Shown here: positions 29,784 through 41,372 of the stretch, in pieces | Layout of the letters: every line of letters starts with the position of its first letter | Position numbering within the stretch: position 1 is the stretch's first letter | Notes under the pieces: model-generated | What the model saw: the letters and a program-made list of their open reading frames with translations, nothing else | The model's database searches: none | Told to the model about the DNA's origin: nothing | Source: Calonectria ilicicola | Lineage: Eukaryota; Ascomycota; Sordariomycetes; Hypocreales; Nectriaceae | Length of the DNA: 64,000 bases | Direction of reading: 5' to 3' | NCBI GenBank assembly: GCA_020809705.1 | Contig: CP085828.1 | Span: 7,068,001-7,132,000 of the forward strand | Made by a program: the position numbers and the translations under genes

Positions 29784-30848
29784 TGGACCGGACGGCTCCG
29801 CGTCTGATGCACGGGACGGCCGGGTGGGGGAAGCCGCCGGAGTGTGTTCAGTTTATGCAAGTATTTGTGCTATGAAACCGCGCACATAAATCTCTCCCAA
29901 CACGCACGATTGTGAGACTGGCAACCTCAAAGCGTCATAGCTAGACATGCCATGCCATGTGCGCATGCAAGCCATTTATTTTACATAGCACTTGTCAATG
30001 CTAGACCCACTGATGGACGATCCCTCCGCGTGGTCTGAGCAGACCCAAAATAGCGGGCAATTTGCTTAGCAACCCCGCCAAGGTATTACTAGCTCCCAAC
30101 AGGCAAATATATGACGACCGTATGAGTAAATGCTTAGAACACAGTGCCTTGCAGCTATTGCCCAACATGAAATTGAATGGCCAGATTCCATCGAATTATA
30201 TCTTGACAACATAGCCCAGAGCTAATATTGCATACGGATGCAGCCATTCTTTTCCCAGCCACTGAATTGAGGAGACAAGTAGTGGGCCGTGAAGCGAGCA
30301 TGGCGGCCTCTTCAACTCCCCGCCATCTTAGTTGGTGATGGCGATCCGCCTAACTACATTGCTCGCCTAACTATTCCAATCAATGTAAAACAATAGAGTG
30401 GACAAAATAATCTCGCCAGTAGAAATATTGTTAGCGGGCTTTAACAGACCCACCTCTTGATCGTTTCGTTATGTCACTCCAATTAAAACTGCACAGGTGG
30501 ACGGTGGCTACGCGAACCACGCACCTGCGAGAATCGTCATCTTCGAGGAGAGGAGGGAAAGGCGGGGAGGCTTGGCTTTCGTCAGCTGAGAGCATGAGTG
30601 CCCTACCTGGCGAAATAACGGTGTAGGTTTTTGATGGCGGTGATGGGCACAACAGCGGCAGCAAGCCCTCTTGCGCAGGTCCAGACCACAATGCCGTCAT
30701 CATCTATTTTGGGATTCAACTGCATCGAAACCAATGGAAGTAAATAGAACGTGCATCCCCTCGTGGGAATGACATAAGGGGCTGACGCTCAGGATTTAAG
30801 GCACCAGCATAACATGATCGACGCCTCACTGATGGCACACGTGAGGAT

Positions 30849-30870
30849 TCTCGACGACTCAACGTCGAGA
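30849..30870. repeat. Perfect 8-bp inverted repeat
   Basis: TCTCGACG at 30849-30856 and CGTCGAGA at 30863-30870 are perfect complements around a 6-base loop. It may be a protein site or chance. Confidence 0.5.
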
Positions 30871-31171
30871 GCGCCCGCTATCCTGCATGGCGATGGACAA
30901 ACCAGAGTGCTGGAACGAATGGTTGCCAAGGGAGATCTGACGGTCAGAGTCACACTCTGGTCTTTTTGGGTTAAAAGATGCTAGTGGGATAAAAAATGCC
31001 CATTTAAGAGGCCCTCTCCCTTCATGTTTTCTTCTACGAACCTTCATCTTCTTGAGTCGCATTTACCTTACACTTAGCCCAGAACTCAGTTAGAAATAAT
31101 CCCATGTCTTCTTACTGATCCACTGCCCTCGTTTGGGTAAAAAGATAAGCAAAAGGTCATTATGCGTCAAA

Positions 31172-31179
31172 TGACGTCA
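31172..31179. promoter_or_regulatory. CRE palindrome TGACGTCA
   Basis: A perfect TGACGTCA octamer, the binding site of ATF/CREB-type bZIP factors, lies about 1.0 kb upstream of the copper amine oxidase gene. Function is inferred from sequence only. Confidence 0.4.
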
Positions 31180-31456
31180 ACATTTGGCCGACTCTGTTAA
31201 CATTTTCCGGGATATAGTCACCTTGTGAGAATATGCAGAGCACGACCAATCGCCTCAGTAGAGGGCGGAACCCCGCTCGCCCGAGATCCATTTTCTTGGC
31301 CAGCGACATCACTTTTCAAGTCATCACCGAATGCAACATTGTCGACAAAAATCACGCAAAATTGCAAAAGAAACGAAGAACCATCCACGACAGCGGTCTA
31401 TTGTCTCTTGGACCGCCGACTACTCAGAGGCGCTGAGTGAGGGGAAGATAGCGGAC

Positions 31457-31485
31457 GTGGGGATTCTGAGTAGCTGAATCCCCAC
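31457..31485. repeat. Perfect 10-bp inverted repeat (hairpin)
   Basis: GTGGGGATTC (31457-31466) and GAATCCCCAC (31476-31485) are perfect complements around a 9-base loop. GTGGGG also resembles C2H2 zinc-finger (Mig1/CreA-type) sites, so the pair could be two such sites facing each other rather than an RNA hairpin. Confidence 0.55.
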
Positions 31486-32122
31486 AGATCCGAGATAAGC
31501 TGCCCGGTGGTTTTCCTTACCCCAGCACAAGAAATGGGGGAGACGGGGCTAGAATGATAAAGTTGGGGAAATAGAACCAACTGCATGACTAGGGCTTTGA
31601 TAACTGTTTCTTAAAAGTTAACTCGCAAAAATGGAGTGCGACTTTCCGAGACTGATGTCTGGGATCAAGACGGGTCTCCTGAGAAAAAAATTTGAAAAGA
31701 GCTTGTAAAAATTAATAATGCGGTTCTAAGAGCTATTTCAATTTAATCAAACATTTTTCGGCAATTGCTTTTGCTTATCTGACTTCAGCCTTGATCAAAT
31801 GTGACCGGCAATCTATCGGAGGACCAGGGTTAATAGGCATTCACACAAAATTCCCCACACGACTTGTTCCGTTTCAGCAAAGATATCCAGACTCACCAAC
31901 CACGGTGCTGGAATACGCCATGCCTTGTTCTCTTGTGGATTTGAGATGCTTCTTATCTTATATCTTATATCCGGAACTGTAGGACGCATCCTTGCCAAGA
32001 AGCTATGGAGAACAGAAAACCGGGGCATTTGAGTTGGCCGAACCTTTGTCGCAACCAGTGCAGTTGACCGAGGATAGCTTATGGGACTGGAGAATGCAAA
32101 CCATGTACCTGGCTCACCCCAA

Positions 32123-32128
32123 TATAAA
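32123..32128 (+). promoter_or_regulatory. TATA box of the copper amine oxidase gene
   Basis: TATAAA (in AATATAAAATAA) lies 81 bp upstream of the ATG, a plausible distance for a short leader. The call rests on sequence and position. Confidence 0.5.
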
Positions 32129-32208
32129 ATAATCGTACAAGGTCATCGGATTTTGGGTTTGGTGTAGTTTGGTAGTCCATAGCCTTTTGGGCATTAGCAT
32201 ACTGCACA

Positions 32209-34738
32209 ATGGAGGCTACCAATTTGAGCTTCTTGAAGTTGTTTACAGCTTTCCTTCTCTTTGGTACTTTCTTCTCAACCACTGTTGCTTTACCAAAGAC
32301 AAAATGGGTTCAGCAGCGTGTTAAAGGCCACAGCAGGAGGATGCTTGGAGCAAACCTTGACAAAAGAACCGTCAAGTACAGAGAAGACGTTGACTGTGAG
32401 GTAAAATCAGCTCTTGACATTGACGCCCCAAAGGAGAACATATGGGGTGGCTTGACCCAGACAGAGGCAGCTGGTGTTGTGGAATGGCTATTCGGCCAGC
32501 CGGAACTCAACCTCACAACCTCTGAAGAGGCAGGAAGCTGGGACAATACTCTGTGAGCATAACTAAAGAACTTTTGAGGGCGCTCTCTAATATTCCTAAT
32601 AGCCTGCTAGTTGAGCTTATGAGACCCAACAAGTCCGATGCACTGTCATACATGGATGGCTCTGCCTCATCTCCTGCTCGTTACGCCCACGCAATTATAA
32701 GCCATCAGGCAGATGAAAACCCGTATTATCAAGACATCATTGTAGGCCCTTTGCCAGCTACTAACGGCACCACCACTTGGGCTCCTCTGGAGTATCCTTT
32801 CACTCGAAAGACTGAAGGCAAGGTCCGAAATCTTGACGCGGATTCTGATACTCTCGTCGAAGAATGGAGATACAAAGTTAGTGCGAGCATTTCTGACATT
32901 ACCTTGGACCTTTGGAATGCCACTGCGCTTGGCCTAGACAATGACACTCTGTCTATTTGGGGTATTGACCCAGAATATCAAGAGGGCGACGAAATTATGA
33001 AGTGGGATACTTTTTGGAGTCAGCCAACTACCATCTTTGATGTTGGATCTATGATGCCCATGGGTCTCTTCTTTATGTCCAACGTCACTGGTCGAGACAG
33101 GTCTAAATGGACAGTTGAGGGCTGGTACTACAACGGAGCCTTCTATGAGACCACCGAAGAATTCCGAGAGGCGTACTGGAGTGGCAAGGTTGAGAAGCTT
33201 GGCGGAAACTGGGATGGTCCTTGGGCTGAAACAGATCAACAAGGAACTATTCCCCCTCTGGACACCATGGCACCCCCAATCGCCACCGCCCCTCAAGGAG
33301 CTCGATATTCTGTCGATGCTGAAAGAAAGTATGTCGAGTGGATGGGATGGAGCTTTTACATTGGATTCACTAGAGACAGCGGAATGGCGCTTTTTGACAT
33401 CAAACACAAGGGCCAGCGCATTCTCTATGAGCTAGGACTTCAAGAAGCTCTCGCGCACTATGCAGGAAGCGATCCAACTCAGTCCCACACAGCATACCTG
33501 GATACATATTATGGATTTGGCCCGTTTGCATTTGAGCTTCTCAAGGGATACGACTGCCCCTCATATGCGACATATCTTAATTCGAGCTTTTACGTCTCCG
33601 AGACAACACACACTCATCTAAACAGTATTTGCCTGTTTGAATTCGATGCAGATTATCCCATGGCTCGACACAGCTCGGAGGACTATGTGACAGCGACAAA
33701 GAACGTCTACTTTACCGTTCGCTCTGTTTCGACAGTCGGAAACTACGACTACATGTTTACCTACAGCTTCTTCATGGATGGATCCATTTCGGTTGAAGTG
33801 CGTGCCTCTGGATATATCCAGGCTGCTTTTTACGCCAAGAACAAGGACTATGGATTCCACATTCATGACCAGCTTTCTGGGTCCATGCATGATCATGTCC
33901 TAAATTTCAAGGCCGATTTTGACATTTTGGGAACTGAGAATACTGTCCAGCTCATGGAGCAAGTTCCTTACACCACGACTTATCCTTGGTCCAAGGGCAA
34001 GGTGTTCAACACGATGAAGCTCAACAGATCTTACGTCGAGAATGAGGACCAAGGCCGCTTTCACTGGGGCTACAACAACCAAAAGCAAATCTTTGTCGTC
34101 AATCAAGATGAAAAGAACAAAATGGGAGAGAACCGAGGTTTCCGAATTCTCCCATACACTGGAGCGGCTCATCTGACCGTGAAGGATTCGACTATTCTAA
34201 AGAATAGCGCTAAATGGGCGGAATACGACGTCATGGTGTCTCAACACAAGGATACCGAGCCGAGAAGCACCCACCGATACAACAACCAGGACACTGCAAA
34301 CCCACCTGTCGACTTTTCCAAGTTCTTTGACAGCGAGAATCTGAACCAGACTGACCTTGTTCTCTGGCTTAACCTCGGCATGCACCATGTGCCTCATACT
34401 GTAAGTGATGAATCGGTCACGACTGACAAACACACTCTAACCATACCTTCTAGGGCGATCTTCCAACCACTGTGTTTACGACTGCCCACTCTGGAATTCA
34501 GTTCATGCCCACAAATTATTATGACGTTGGCGTGAATGTCGAAACCGTCAACATGGTGCGGGTCACATACGAGAACGGAAGCGCTACTGATGTTGTGAGC
34601 TTTGGCGCTTACAACGGAACTTGCGATCTGAACTATGAGCCCGAGTTTGTGGATCTGTGGCAATATAAGGGCGATGTTGTCGTGCGCAAGTTCCCGTATG
34701 ACCCGAACGAGCCGTATTACGAGACAGATGGAATTTAG
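32209..34738 (+). CDS. Secreted copper amine oxidase (primary-amine oxidase)
   Basis: Exons 32209-32552, 32603-34400 and 34454-34738 give 808 residues. Introns are 50 bp (GTGAGC to TAG) and 53 bp (GTAAGT to TAG). A signal peptide (LKLFTAFLLFGTFFSTTVA) leads the protein, and many N-x-S/T sites fit secretion. The topaquinone motif is intact (VGNYDYMF), with the modified tyrosine at residue 496. A catalytic-base Asp lies about 80 residues before it at 415 (AYLDTYYGFG), the usual spacing. Copper ligands are the HDH of SMHDHVLNF and a late His in LGMHHVPHT. The enzyme deaminates primary amines to aldehydes, giving H2O2 and ammonia. With xanA across the spacer it could serve nitrogen scavenging; that link is inference. 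Confidence 0.92.
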
Positions 34739-35856
34739 GTGCGGATGCTGCCGTAGGCCACAGCTGTAGATGACGCGATGAAATAGAAAAAAATATTTTG
34801 GTTGAAAGGAATTTTCCCTTGCACTTGAATTTCATTTTAATACTTCTGTAGTTATGGGGATGCCAAGCGAACCCAGTTGCGTTGTTTTTTTTGCCCATGG
34901 CATCCGATGCATTGACAGCCGCAAACCTACCGTGCTGTAAAATACCGAGATAAAAACAGTTCTAGTGGTCGCTATGCGCTATAAATTATCCTTTAACTAC
35001 TTAAATTTAGTCAAAGGAGCTATGAGTCCGGAGGTCCTGGTTCCGCGGATTGTTTTGTCCCGGAACGGCTCCACCGCGCGCTAAGTTGAGAATGAAGCTT
35101 TGAACTTTGTCATTCTCAGGGTCCTCGTCTCTCCAGACACGGCTGTATTAAGCGACGACACTCGTAATTCTAATGCACACGCCCATTCTATGATAACCTT
35201 ATATTTACCATGCGGGAACCTTTTACTGGAATCCGAAACCTAATGTCTGTACCATTGCTGTCGTACGACGTTGTGATTAGTCTTCGCACACCCCTAACTG
35301 GTTGTGTCCCAAGTACGAAGAGAGACGAAAGTCATGCTTGGCAAAAGGAACGATCAAGTTCGGATCTGAACAAGCCGACTTGGCATTTCAGATCGCCATC
35401 GAGAAAGCCTCATCCATGGTTCGTTGGCGGAGATCAACAAAATCCCGATCCAGTTCTTGAGCCGTTATAACATTAAAGGTACTCTTACGATCCAGCATGA
35501 TTTTTATCATTCATTAAAGATTAGCAACGTAGCTTTTACGAAACATAGCGAAGGAATTGGCTACTTGATGTGGAACTAGGAACTTTGTCAAGAACGGCTG
35601 TGGAGCATGGGTTGGGGCCTCTCGGGCGACACCGGATCCACCATTTTATCACGAGTGTCATGCCATCTTTTACGAAACTTAAGCATTGCTTGACAAAGAG
35701 AAATCCCTTTTATATTTAAGGCAATAATATCTGAGACCCATCTGACAGCTATACGAAAGAAAAACACTGCGGGTCAAGTATGCCATAGTGAAATCAGTGG
35801 GCTTGTTTCACCGTTCAATATACGTTCATCTACTTCGTATACCGGATTTTCCAACC
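34739..35856. other. Intergenic spacer
   Basis: About 1.1 kb lies between the amine oxidase and the deacetylase. TATATTTAA at 35711-35719 lies about 140 bp before the deacetylase ATG and could be its TATA box. The 86-residue frame near 35210 has no family features. Confidence 0.5.
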
Positions 35857-36739
35857 ATGTTTTTGAAGAAGACAATTTTCAAGTATGTGTCAGTTGCTCT
35901 GACAATCGCATACATCGCACCCAAGGTGAACTGGTGGTATCAAAATCGGCAACTAGAAATTCTTGATCTCAACCTTATGCGCCAGTGCTCTGTTCCAGGC
36001 ACCGTTGCTCTCACTTTTGACGATGGCCCTATGATCTACACAGATAAGATCCTCGATGATCTTGGCAGAGCAGGGATGAGAGCCACGTTCTTTGTCAATG
36101 GACACAACTGGTCAAACATAACTGACTACCCGTCTACCATTCGGCGCATGATTGCAGAGGGTCATCAGATTGGCTCGCACACGTAAGTCAACTATTTCAG
36201 AGCTGTCAAGTGCAGTCTTTCAGCCCGAAGCGGTGGGCTAATATGAGGGGAATGGTCAGGTGGAGTCACAAGGACTTAACGACGATTTCTATTGAAGAAA
36301 TGAAATGGCAGATGTCGGAACTCGATGACGCACTCCTAAAAATGACTGGAAAGAGGCCCACATATGTACGGCCTCCATATTTCTCCGTCAACCGCGCGGT
36401 TATTGAGACTTTGCTTAATTTGGGCTACCGAATTATTCACGCCAACCTTAACACCATGGACTGGGCAAATACGGAGCCCGAGACAATTGCCGCTAGCGTC
36501 AAGATCTTCGAGGATGACCTTGGCCCCAACACTGGCATTGTGCTAGCCCATGATGTCTTGAAGCAAACCGCTCACGTTCTCGTTCCTGCCATGATCAAAG
36601 CCATCCAAAAGAGCGGCTTGCAGGGTAGGTCTTCTGAAAGTAATAATATGGCTATATGAGTGTGCTGACTAGGAGAATAGCGGTGACTGTTGGAGAGTGC
36701 CTCGGTGATGATACGGCCAACTGGTATCGCACGGAGTGA
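35857..36739 (+). CDS. Polysaccharide (chitin) deacetylase, membrane-anchored
   Basis: Exons 35857-36182, 36260-36624 and 36681-36739 give 249 residues. The N-terminus (FKYVSVALTIAYIAP) is a short hydrophobic anchor or uncleaved signal. The NodB domain carries all the expected motifs: TFDDGP (metal-binding D55-D56 region), SHTWSH formed across the first splice junction, RPPYFSVN, a DWANTEP block and IVLAHD near the end. The VGECLGDDTANWYR C-terminus, completed by the tiny last exon, is characteristic of fungal chitin deacetylases. The enzyme removes N-acetyl groups from chitin or related polymers in a metal-dependent way. There is no chitin-binding module. The two introns are 77 and 56 bp. 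Confidence 0.9.
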
Positions 36740-37628
36740 TTGATTTTGTGCGATTCGATCCCTGATTCAGATTTCTTGCTACTATAGCTATTTAATTTAT
36801 CTTCATTTACGTCTATAGCCATTCGTAAAGAAACCACAGCATTGGATGTATGGGGGTCGGCTGAAAGACCTTCATTGGCTTCAGAGTCATCTCAGCAGTC
36901 GCTCGCATGCATCTGTGAGATACTCACTAGTGATTTGAATTTCTGGTTCATACACAAGGGGCCGCCGTAGATGTCCGGAACTGGCTTAGATCGCATCATA
37001 AAAACGCCACACATATACCATGCCGTGGGGTAAGTCTGAATTTCATCCACCAATATCGTCGGCGTACCTGGAAAGTGGCGGCGGTGGCACAGTTTCGAGG
37101 CTGGACGGAAAAGCACCCCGAAGCCCAAACCATGTCTTCTCAAATGGGTTAGGCAATAATTAAGCATATTCAGGATATTTGTGCAGATGCAAATAGCGGC
37201 CAGATAGAGCCAATCGGTCGCGATTACGAAGTGCACCAATCCTGATTTTAGGCGTTAATTTTCAGCCCTATGACCACTCCTCCGAGGTAGATATATGTCT
37301 TTCAAAGTTATGGTCAATAGGGCTTGAATATTTTTTTTAAACAGTGTATAATTAAACCGGTTTTTGGATCGTAGACGTTCATGGCTGACTTTCTCTTGAT
37401 TCAGGCCATCGGAATTATGGTCCGAAGCCATGGTGAGTTGAGATCGACGGGTTTGGAATTCCGACAGCGGGTTGAACGCCGACCAAAAGAAACATTCGGT
37501 GAATTGACCGATTCTTTAATACTTATATCTGTAAAAACTCTGGGAGATTCATGCTAATTTGATCATCAAAAATACCCAATTTCTTGCAATCAAATATCAT
37601 AAGCGTGCGTTGTATTAGGAAAGGAAAT
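36740..37628. other. Intergenic spacer
   Basis: About 0.9 kb without a supported gene. A 115-codon frame on the minus strand (36892-37239) has a hydrophobic start but no ATG there and no family signature. A T9 run lies at about 37331. Nothing else is seen. Confidence 0.45.
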
Positions 37629-38208
37629 ATGGCACCCGTAGGTTGCATCCACCCACCCCCGCCACCTCACCCACACCAGGAACATGCACTAATCAGCACC
37701 TGACAAGACCCACAACCTCGTGTTCAACCATGTCGCCGTGTCTGTGACGGATATTGAGGCTTCGGTCAAATGGTACACGGAAATATTTGGCTTCAAGGTC
37801 CTCGGAGGAATTCAACACATCAAAAGATCGGAGAAGCCCAACGATGCAATCTTTGGCATCTACCCCGAATCTCTCAACGAGGTTAAATTGGCATGGATGA
37901 CAACAGGCAACGGTGTTGGGTTTGAAATCTTTGAGTTCATCACTCCCAAAGCCGAAGCAATGGTCAAGAGCTTCGAGTTCCACAAGGGCGGCTTCTTTCA
38001 TGGCTGCGTTACTCACCCTGACCCCGATGCCCTTGCAGAAAAGGTGGTGCAGTCAGGTGGTAGACGGATCGGCCACACAGTGGATCCCTTGGGCAATGGC
38101 ACAAAATGCTTGTATTTGGCGGATCCTTGGGGCAACGTCATGGAGGTCTTGAATGTTAGCTTTGATGAGATGGGTTCCACCACTCCCGTGAACAAGTCTA
38201 AACTGTAA
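37629..38208 (+). CDS. Glyoxalase/VOC-superfamily protein
   Basis: A 9-nt first exon (37629-37637, MAP) splices over a 70 bp intron to 37708-38208, giving 169 residues. The spliced N-terminus MAPTHNLVFNHVAVSV is the typical opening of fungal lactoylglutathione-lyase-like proteins. Beta-alpha-beta-beta-beta units are visible: FNHVAVSVTDIEASVKWYTEIFGFKVLGG, read here in pieces, and later HGCVTHPDPDALAEKV with YLADPWGNVMEVL. Metal ligands of the VOC fold are plausible at H11 and the Glu of VMEVL. The family includes glyoxalase I, extradiol dioxygenases and antibiotic-binding proteins. The exact reaction cannot be read. The acceptor is AAG rather than CAG or TAG. Confidence 0.75.
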
Positions 38209-38456
38209 CGCGATGAATAACGATGCATTATGGAATTCTTCCATTAAGATAGTACAAAATTAACTACACTGTTCCCAATAAGAGTGGCCTCCATCAGGTA
38301 TATTTACACTTTATCAGAAAGTTCCTTGCTCTGAACCGAGCTTCCTCTATAAAATCCAAATCCAAATCCGAAATCATACTCCAGTTTCATTCAATTCTCA
38401 TAATATGTACTCTTGGGCGTGACCCAATTGCGGACAGAAGCCTCTGATTAGTTGTA

Positions 38457-39829
38457 CTAATCGTCGATGCTTAGAATCGTAAGACGTGTGCTGGTTGGCT
38501 TGGTTCTCGACATCAAAGTATCGTATTCTTTATTCGTCTGAAATTCTCGAACCGCCCAATCCATTACTGGCCACCAGTGTTTGGGTAAAGTGGCCATGAT
38601 AGAAGCAAATTCACGTTCAGGCAAGCCGTCGATCCACCAAAACTGACGCCCTTTCTTGATCACCACGTAAAAGTACCCCATGATAGCGAGCGTTCTGTAA
38701 TCCTTCGCCGCAAGAAGATCCATAAAGTCGGAAGAAATAGATATTGTAAAGTACAGAGGTTTTCGCGTGAGCAGGTCTGCATAAAGATAGGAAAGGCGAG
38801 CCACAGCTACTTCGTATGTATGAGAATTCTCGTGGTCAGTAGATCCTGGTTCGCAGGGATAGCGAAGGAGGAAATCAAATGTGTCATATTGAGCCCCAAT
38901 CTCAATAACCTGGCGGTCTGATCTTAGATCGAGAAATTCTCGAGTAATGGCAATGTGATTGATATATGGTCTAGCCATATTAATCAATTTATACCCTGCC
39001 TGTAATGGAACAAACCAATGATGCGGCATATGGTTTCCATCTTCGACGGAAAGATAGCTTGCGTTAGTACTCGCGTGAATAGAAATAAGGGCACAGGCAG
39101 CAGCTATGCTTTCGGCGTTTTTCTTGTTCACTCCTCCGATTAATTCCAGCTGGTGAGATTTTATGGCACGGTCCATATACTTGTGCGATACCTCTCGAAG
39201 CATGTTATCCAGTTTATTATCACGCCGAAGATGAAATGCTGAAAATCCAAGTAGTGCATCCATGACGCAATGGGATTTTGTAGCTTGCTCCAAAATCCAT
39301 AGAGACCACGATAATTGAATATCGGTTACACTTTGCGTCATTTCCAGGTAGTGGTGAAAGAGTTGCAATTCGACAAGGCGTCCAGCTGGCGATTTTGGAC
39401 GGTTTGAAAACAAACTATTTGAGGATATGTGAGCGCCCGAAGAGCTGAATTGATCGTGCAGAGATATATTTGGTGATAGTTGAGCAGTATATGCCACCTG
39501 AGAATGGCACTTTGGGAGGATTTTTGCATTGGTAGTAGGATGACCTTTTGGGTGGCGTGTATCAAAATACTCGCACATCAAGCCTTTCTTAATGCAATTC
39601 TTGCAAATAGGTCGGTCTTCGTCACACTGGCGTACTTGTAAGTCAGTCGTTGAAATCTTGCCGAGCCTATTGGTAATAGGATAAGCACCTTGATCCGACC
39701 CTTTTTGCACGGCTTGCATCCCGTTCTAGATTTGTGATGTTTCCGGCGTAGTGGGCGGCCATTATTGGCATTCTTGACATTGCTAGCGGAATCGTCGGGT
39801 TTGGTTATATTGTCCTTTTCGGGGTTCAT
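38457..39829 (-). CDS. Zn2Cys6 transcription factor (Upc2-like zinc cluster)
   Basis: Exons 39689-39829 and 38457-39626 with a 62 bp intron give 436 residues. The intron (GTGCTT to CAG) splits the zinc cluster. Splicing restores the spacing C-x2-C-x6-C-x6-C-x2-C-x6-C (CKPCKKGRIK joined to CDEDRPICKNC). The basic RRKHHKSRTGC lead-in and GLMCEYF end resemble the sterol-uptake regulator group. The remaining 370 residues have helical segments (SPAGRLVELQLFHHYLEM) typical of this group's fungal domain. The upstream RTA1-family gene is on the same strand, which could point to a lipid or membrane-stress link, but that is inference. The frame is open upstream of 39829 without an ATG. Confidence 0.85.
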
Positions 39830-40416
39830 ATTTTCCAGGGTCGCCAATTCGGTCTTGCCGTTGTGTTCAAACCAGGGCGTTGCACGTTGAAAGCAGCGAG
39901 AATAGGAATATTCGGAACAACGCGTCGTCAATGGTGGATTCGTGGCTTTTATTATCCGAGCTAAGGCGGCATCGCCTTGATTAGCGACTACGCTAACGGT
40001 GGCTCAGCCTGAGCTTGGACACGGGGTTTTGAAGAGGCCGAAAGCAAGGTCCAGCACCCCGGGCATGTTGGAACTTAAATTGGCCATCTGTGCTGGTCTG
40101 GACCAATCAATCAGACTTCTCCGAATCAAATACTGAGATTTGGTAAGATTCTAGTGACTATTCTTCTTTCCCTCCCACTAGCGATGTAGAAAATGACATC
40201 ACAAATTGCAAAGTGTCATAACATTATTGTAAGCTGTGGCTCACGAGCGGGTTTGGGAAATATGAAGAAGCTTTGGGCTTCATTGCAAGCAATGAAGATT
40301 TCATTCTTCACTGAAGATGCGGTTATTTTGATAAATAAAATACCATTAGATTAATCATACTCTAACTATCCTACAAACTTCAAATATTCCGGTCGATAAG
40401 TAGAACCTGTACTTGC
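39830..40416. other. Intergenic spacer
   Basis: This is the upstream region of the zinc-cluster gene and the 3' region of the RTA1 gene, both on the minus strand. A/T-rich in its right half, with no coding frame. Confidence 0.5.
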
Positions 40417-41372
40417 CTATCTCATTTCGAACCGCGACTCAACCTGCGTATCAGATTCTAAATCGACCGGTCGGTTCGGTTCAGAAACTAAGTATTTAGA
40501 AGGATGAAAAACGTTGAACATAATACTGGCAGCTGCCATCAATATCGCGTCAAAGACAAAAATGTACACCTCTTTCGACTGGAGTTCGGAATCATGCCCC
40601 ATTATGTACTCAGCCATGCGAAAAATGGACCGAATCAGGATTAGAATGCTCGTGATGTATATAATCACAAGAAATCGCCTCCAGTTGGCAGTGATGGTGG
40701 AGATTTTCTCAGTGGGGTTCTTGTTGACACGAATGTGAAACAGGCCCACGACGATAATGAACAAGCCAAAGAAAATGATCTGAACCACCAGGCCTCCAAT
40801 GATGATGTCCTCTCCTTTGGTTCTTTCATCGTTCGTTTCGGCGTTGACCAGTTTCCCACCACCTGTTGTCCGTTATTAGCAGGATCCCGAGACTCTACGT
40901 GTTTCCGGTTGAAGTGAACCTACCAATGCCCTGCAACGCAATCGAAATGACATCGCCAAGAAGGAAGACCTTTGTCAGCCAACTCGACCGAATCAATGAA
41001 TGTTGCTCGGCGTTTAAAAGCCTGACCAATCGCCCCAGCATCATGTAAATTGTTGCGGCGTAGCATGTCGGACCGAGTAGTAGAAGCAAACTCTGCATTA
41101 CATAAGGAGGAAAACTGTAGTCAGGAGCTTGTTCAGAACCTATGACTCGACCAATAAACCCAACTGCTTCAACTGAAGACGGCTTTGTCAGCAGCATTTA
41201 AACAGATGGAATAGAAGCACACACAAACTGAGCCAATCAAGAATGGAATGAAAAACCATGTCCGAGTTTTGATGATTTGAAAAAGATGAACTGCCGAAGT
41301 TGCCCAGAATATAATCATCAATATGATGTTGGCAGGAAGGGATGGCTCGTAGCGATAATAATTAACTGCCAT
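40417..41372 (-). CDS. RTA1-family integral membrane protein
   Basis: Exons 41225-41372, 40924-41172 and 40417-40862 give 280 residues. Introns are 52 bp (GTGTGT to CAG) and 61 bp (GTAGGT to CAG), both phase 1. The RTA1 signature is present: IGSVFEAVGFIGRV across the first junction, then PYVMQSLLLLLGPTCYAATIYM, VFLLGDVISIALQGIG, and IRSIFRMAEYIMG near the end. Seven hydrophobic helices are expected. Yeast Rta1/Rsb1 proteins protect against lipid-like compounds and move sphingoid bases; the substrate here is unknown. Several GT donors are possible at the first junction, and I chose the one that keeps phase and the conserved motif. It lies head to tail with the zinc-cluster gene. Confidence 0.87.

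Larger units (their letters stand above)
29378..32208. other. 2.8 kb divergent spacer, xanA / amine oxidase
   Basis: This is the longest gene-free stretch, lying between two genes transcribed apart. It holds a 9 bp inverted repeat (29751-29783), an 8 bp hairpin (30849-30870), a TGACGTCA CRE palindrome (31172-31179), a 10 bp hairpin (31457-31485) and a TATAAA box before the amine oxidase. A GC-rich part (29560-29850) gives way to A/T-rich sequence. I could not support any gene, and no terminal repeats of a transposon are obvious. Confidence 0.5.

Noticed and set aside
30431..30703. A 90-codon minus-strand frame in the xanA/amine-oxidase spacer
   Set aside because: Short, without family motifs or splice partners.
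36892..37239. A 115-codon minus-strand frame with a hydrophobic start
   Set aside because: No ATG at its opening, no neighbouring exon and no family motif. It may be a relic, but I cannot support it.
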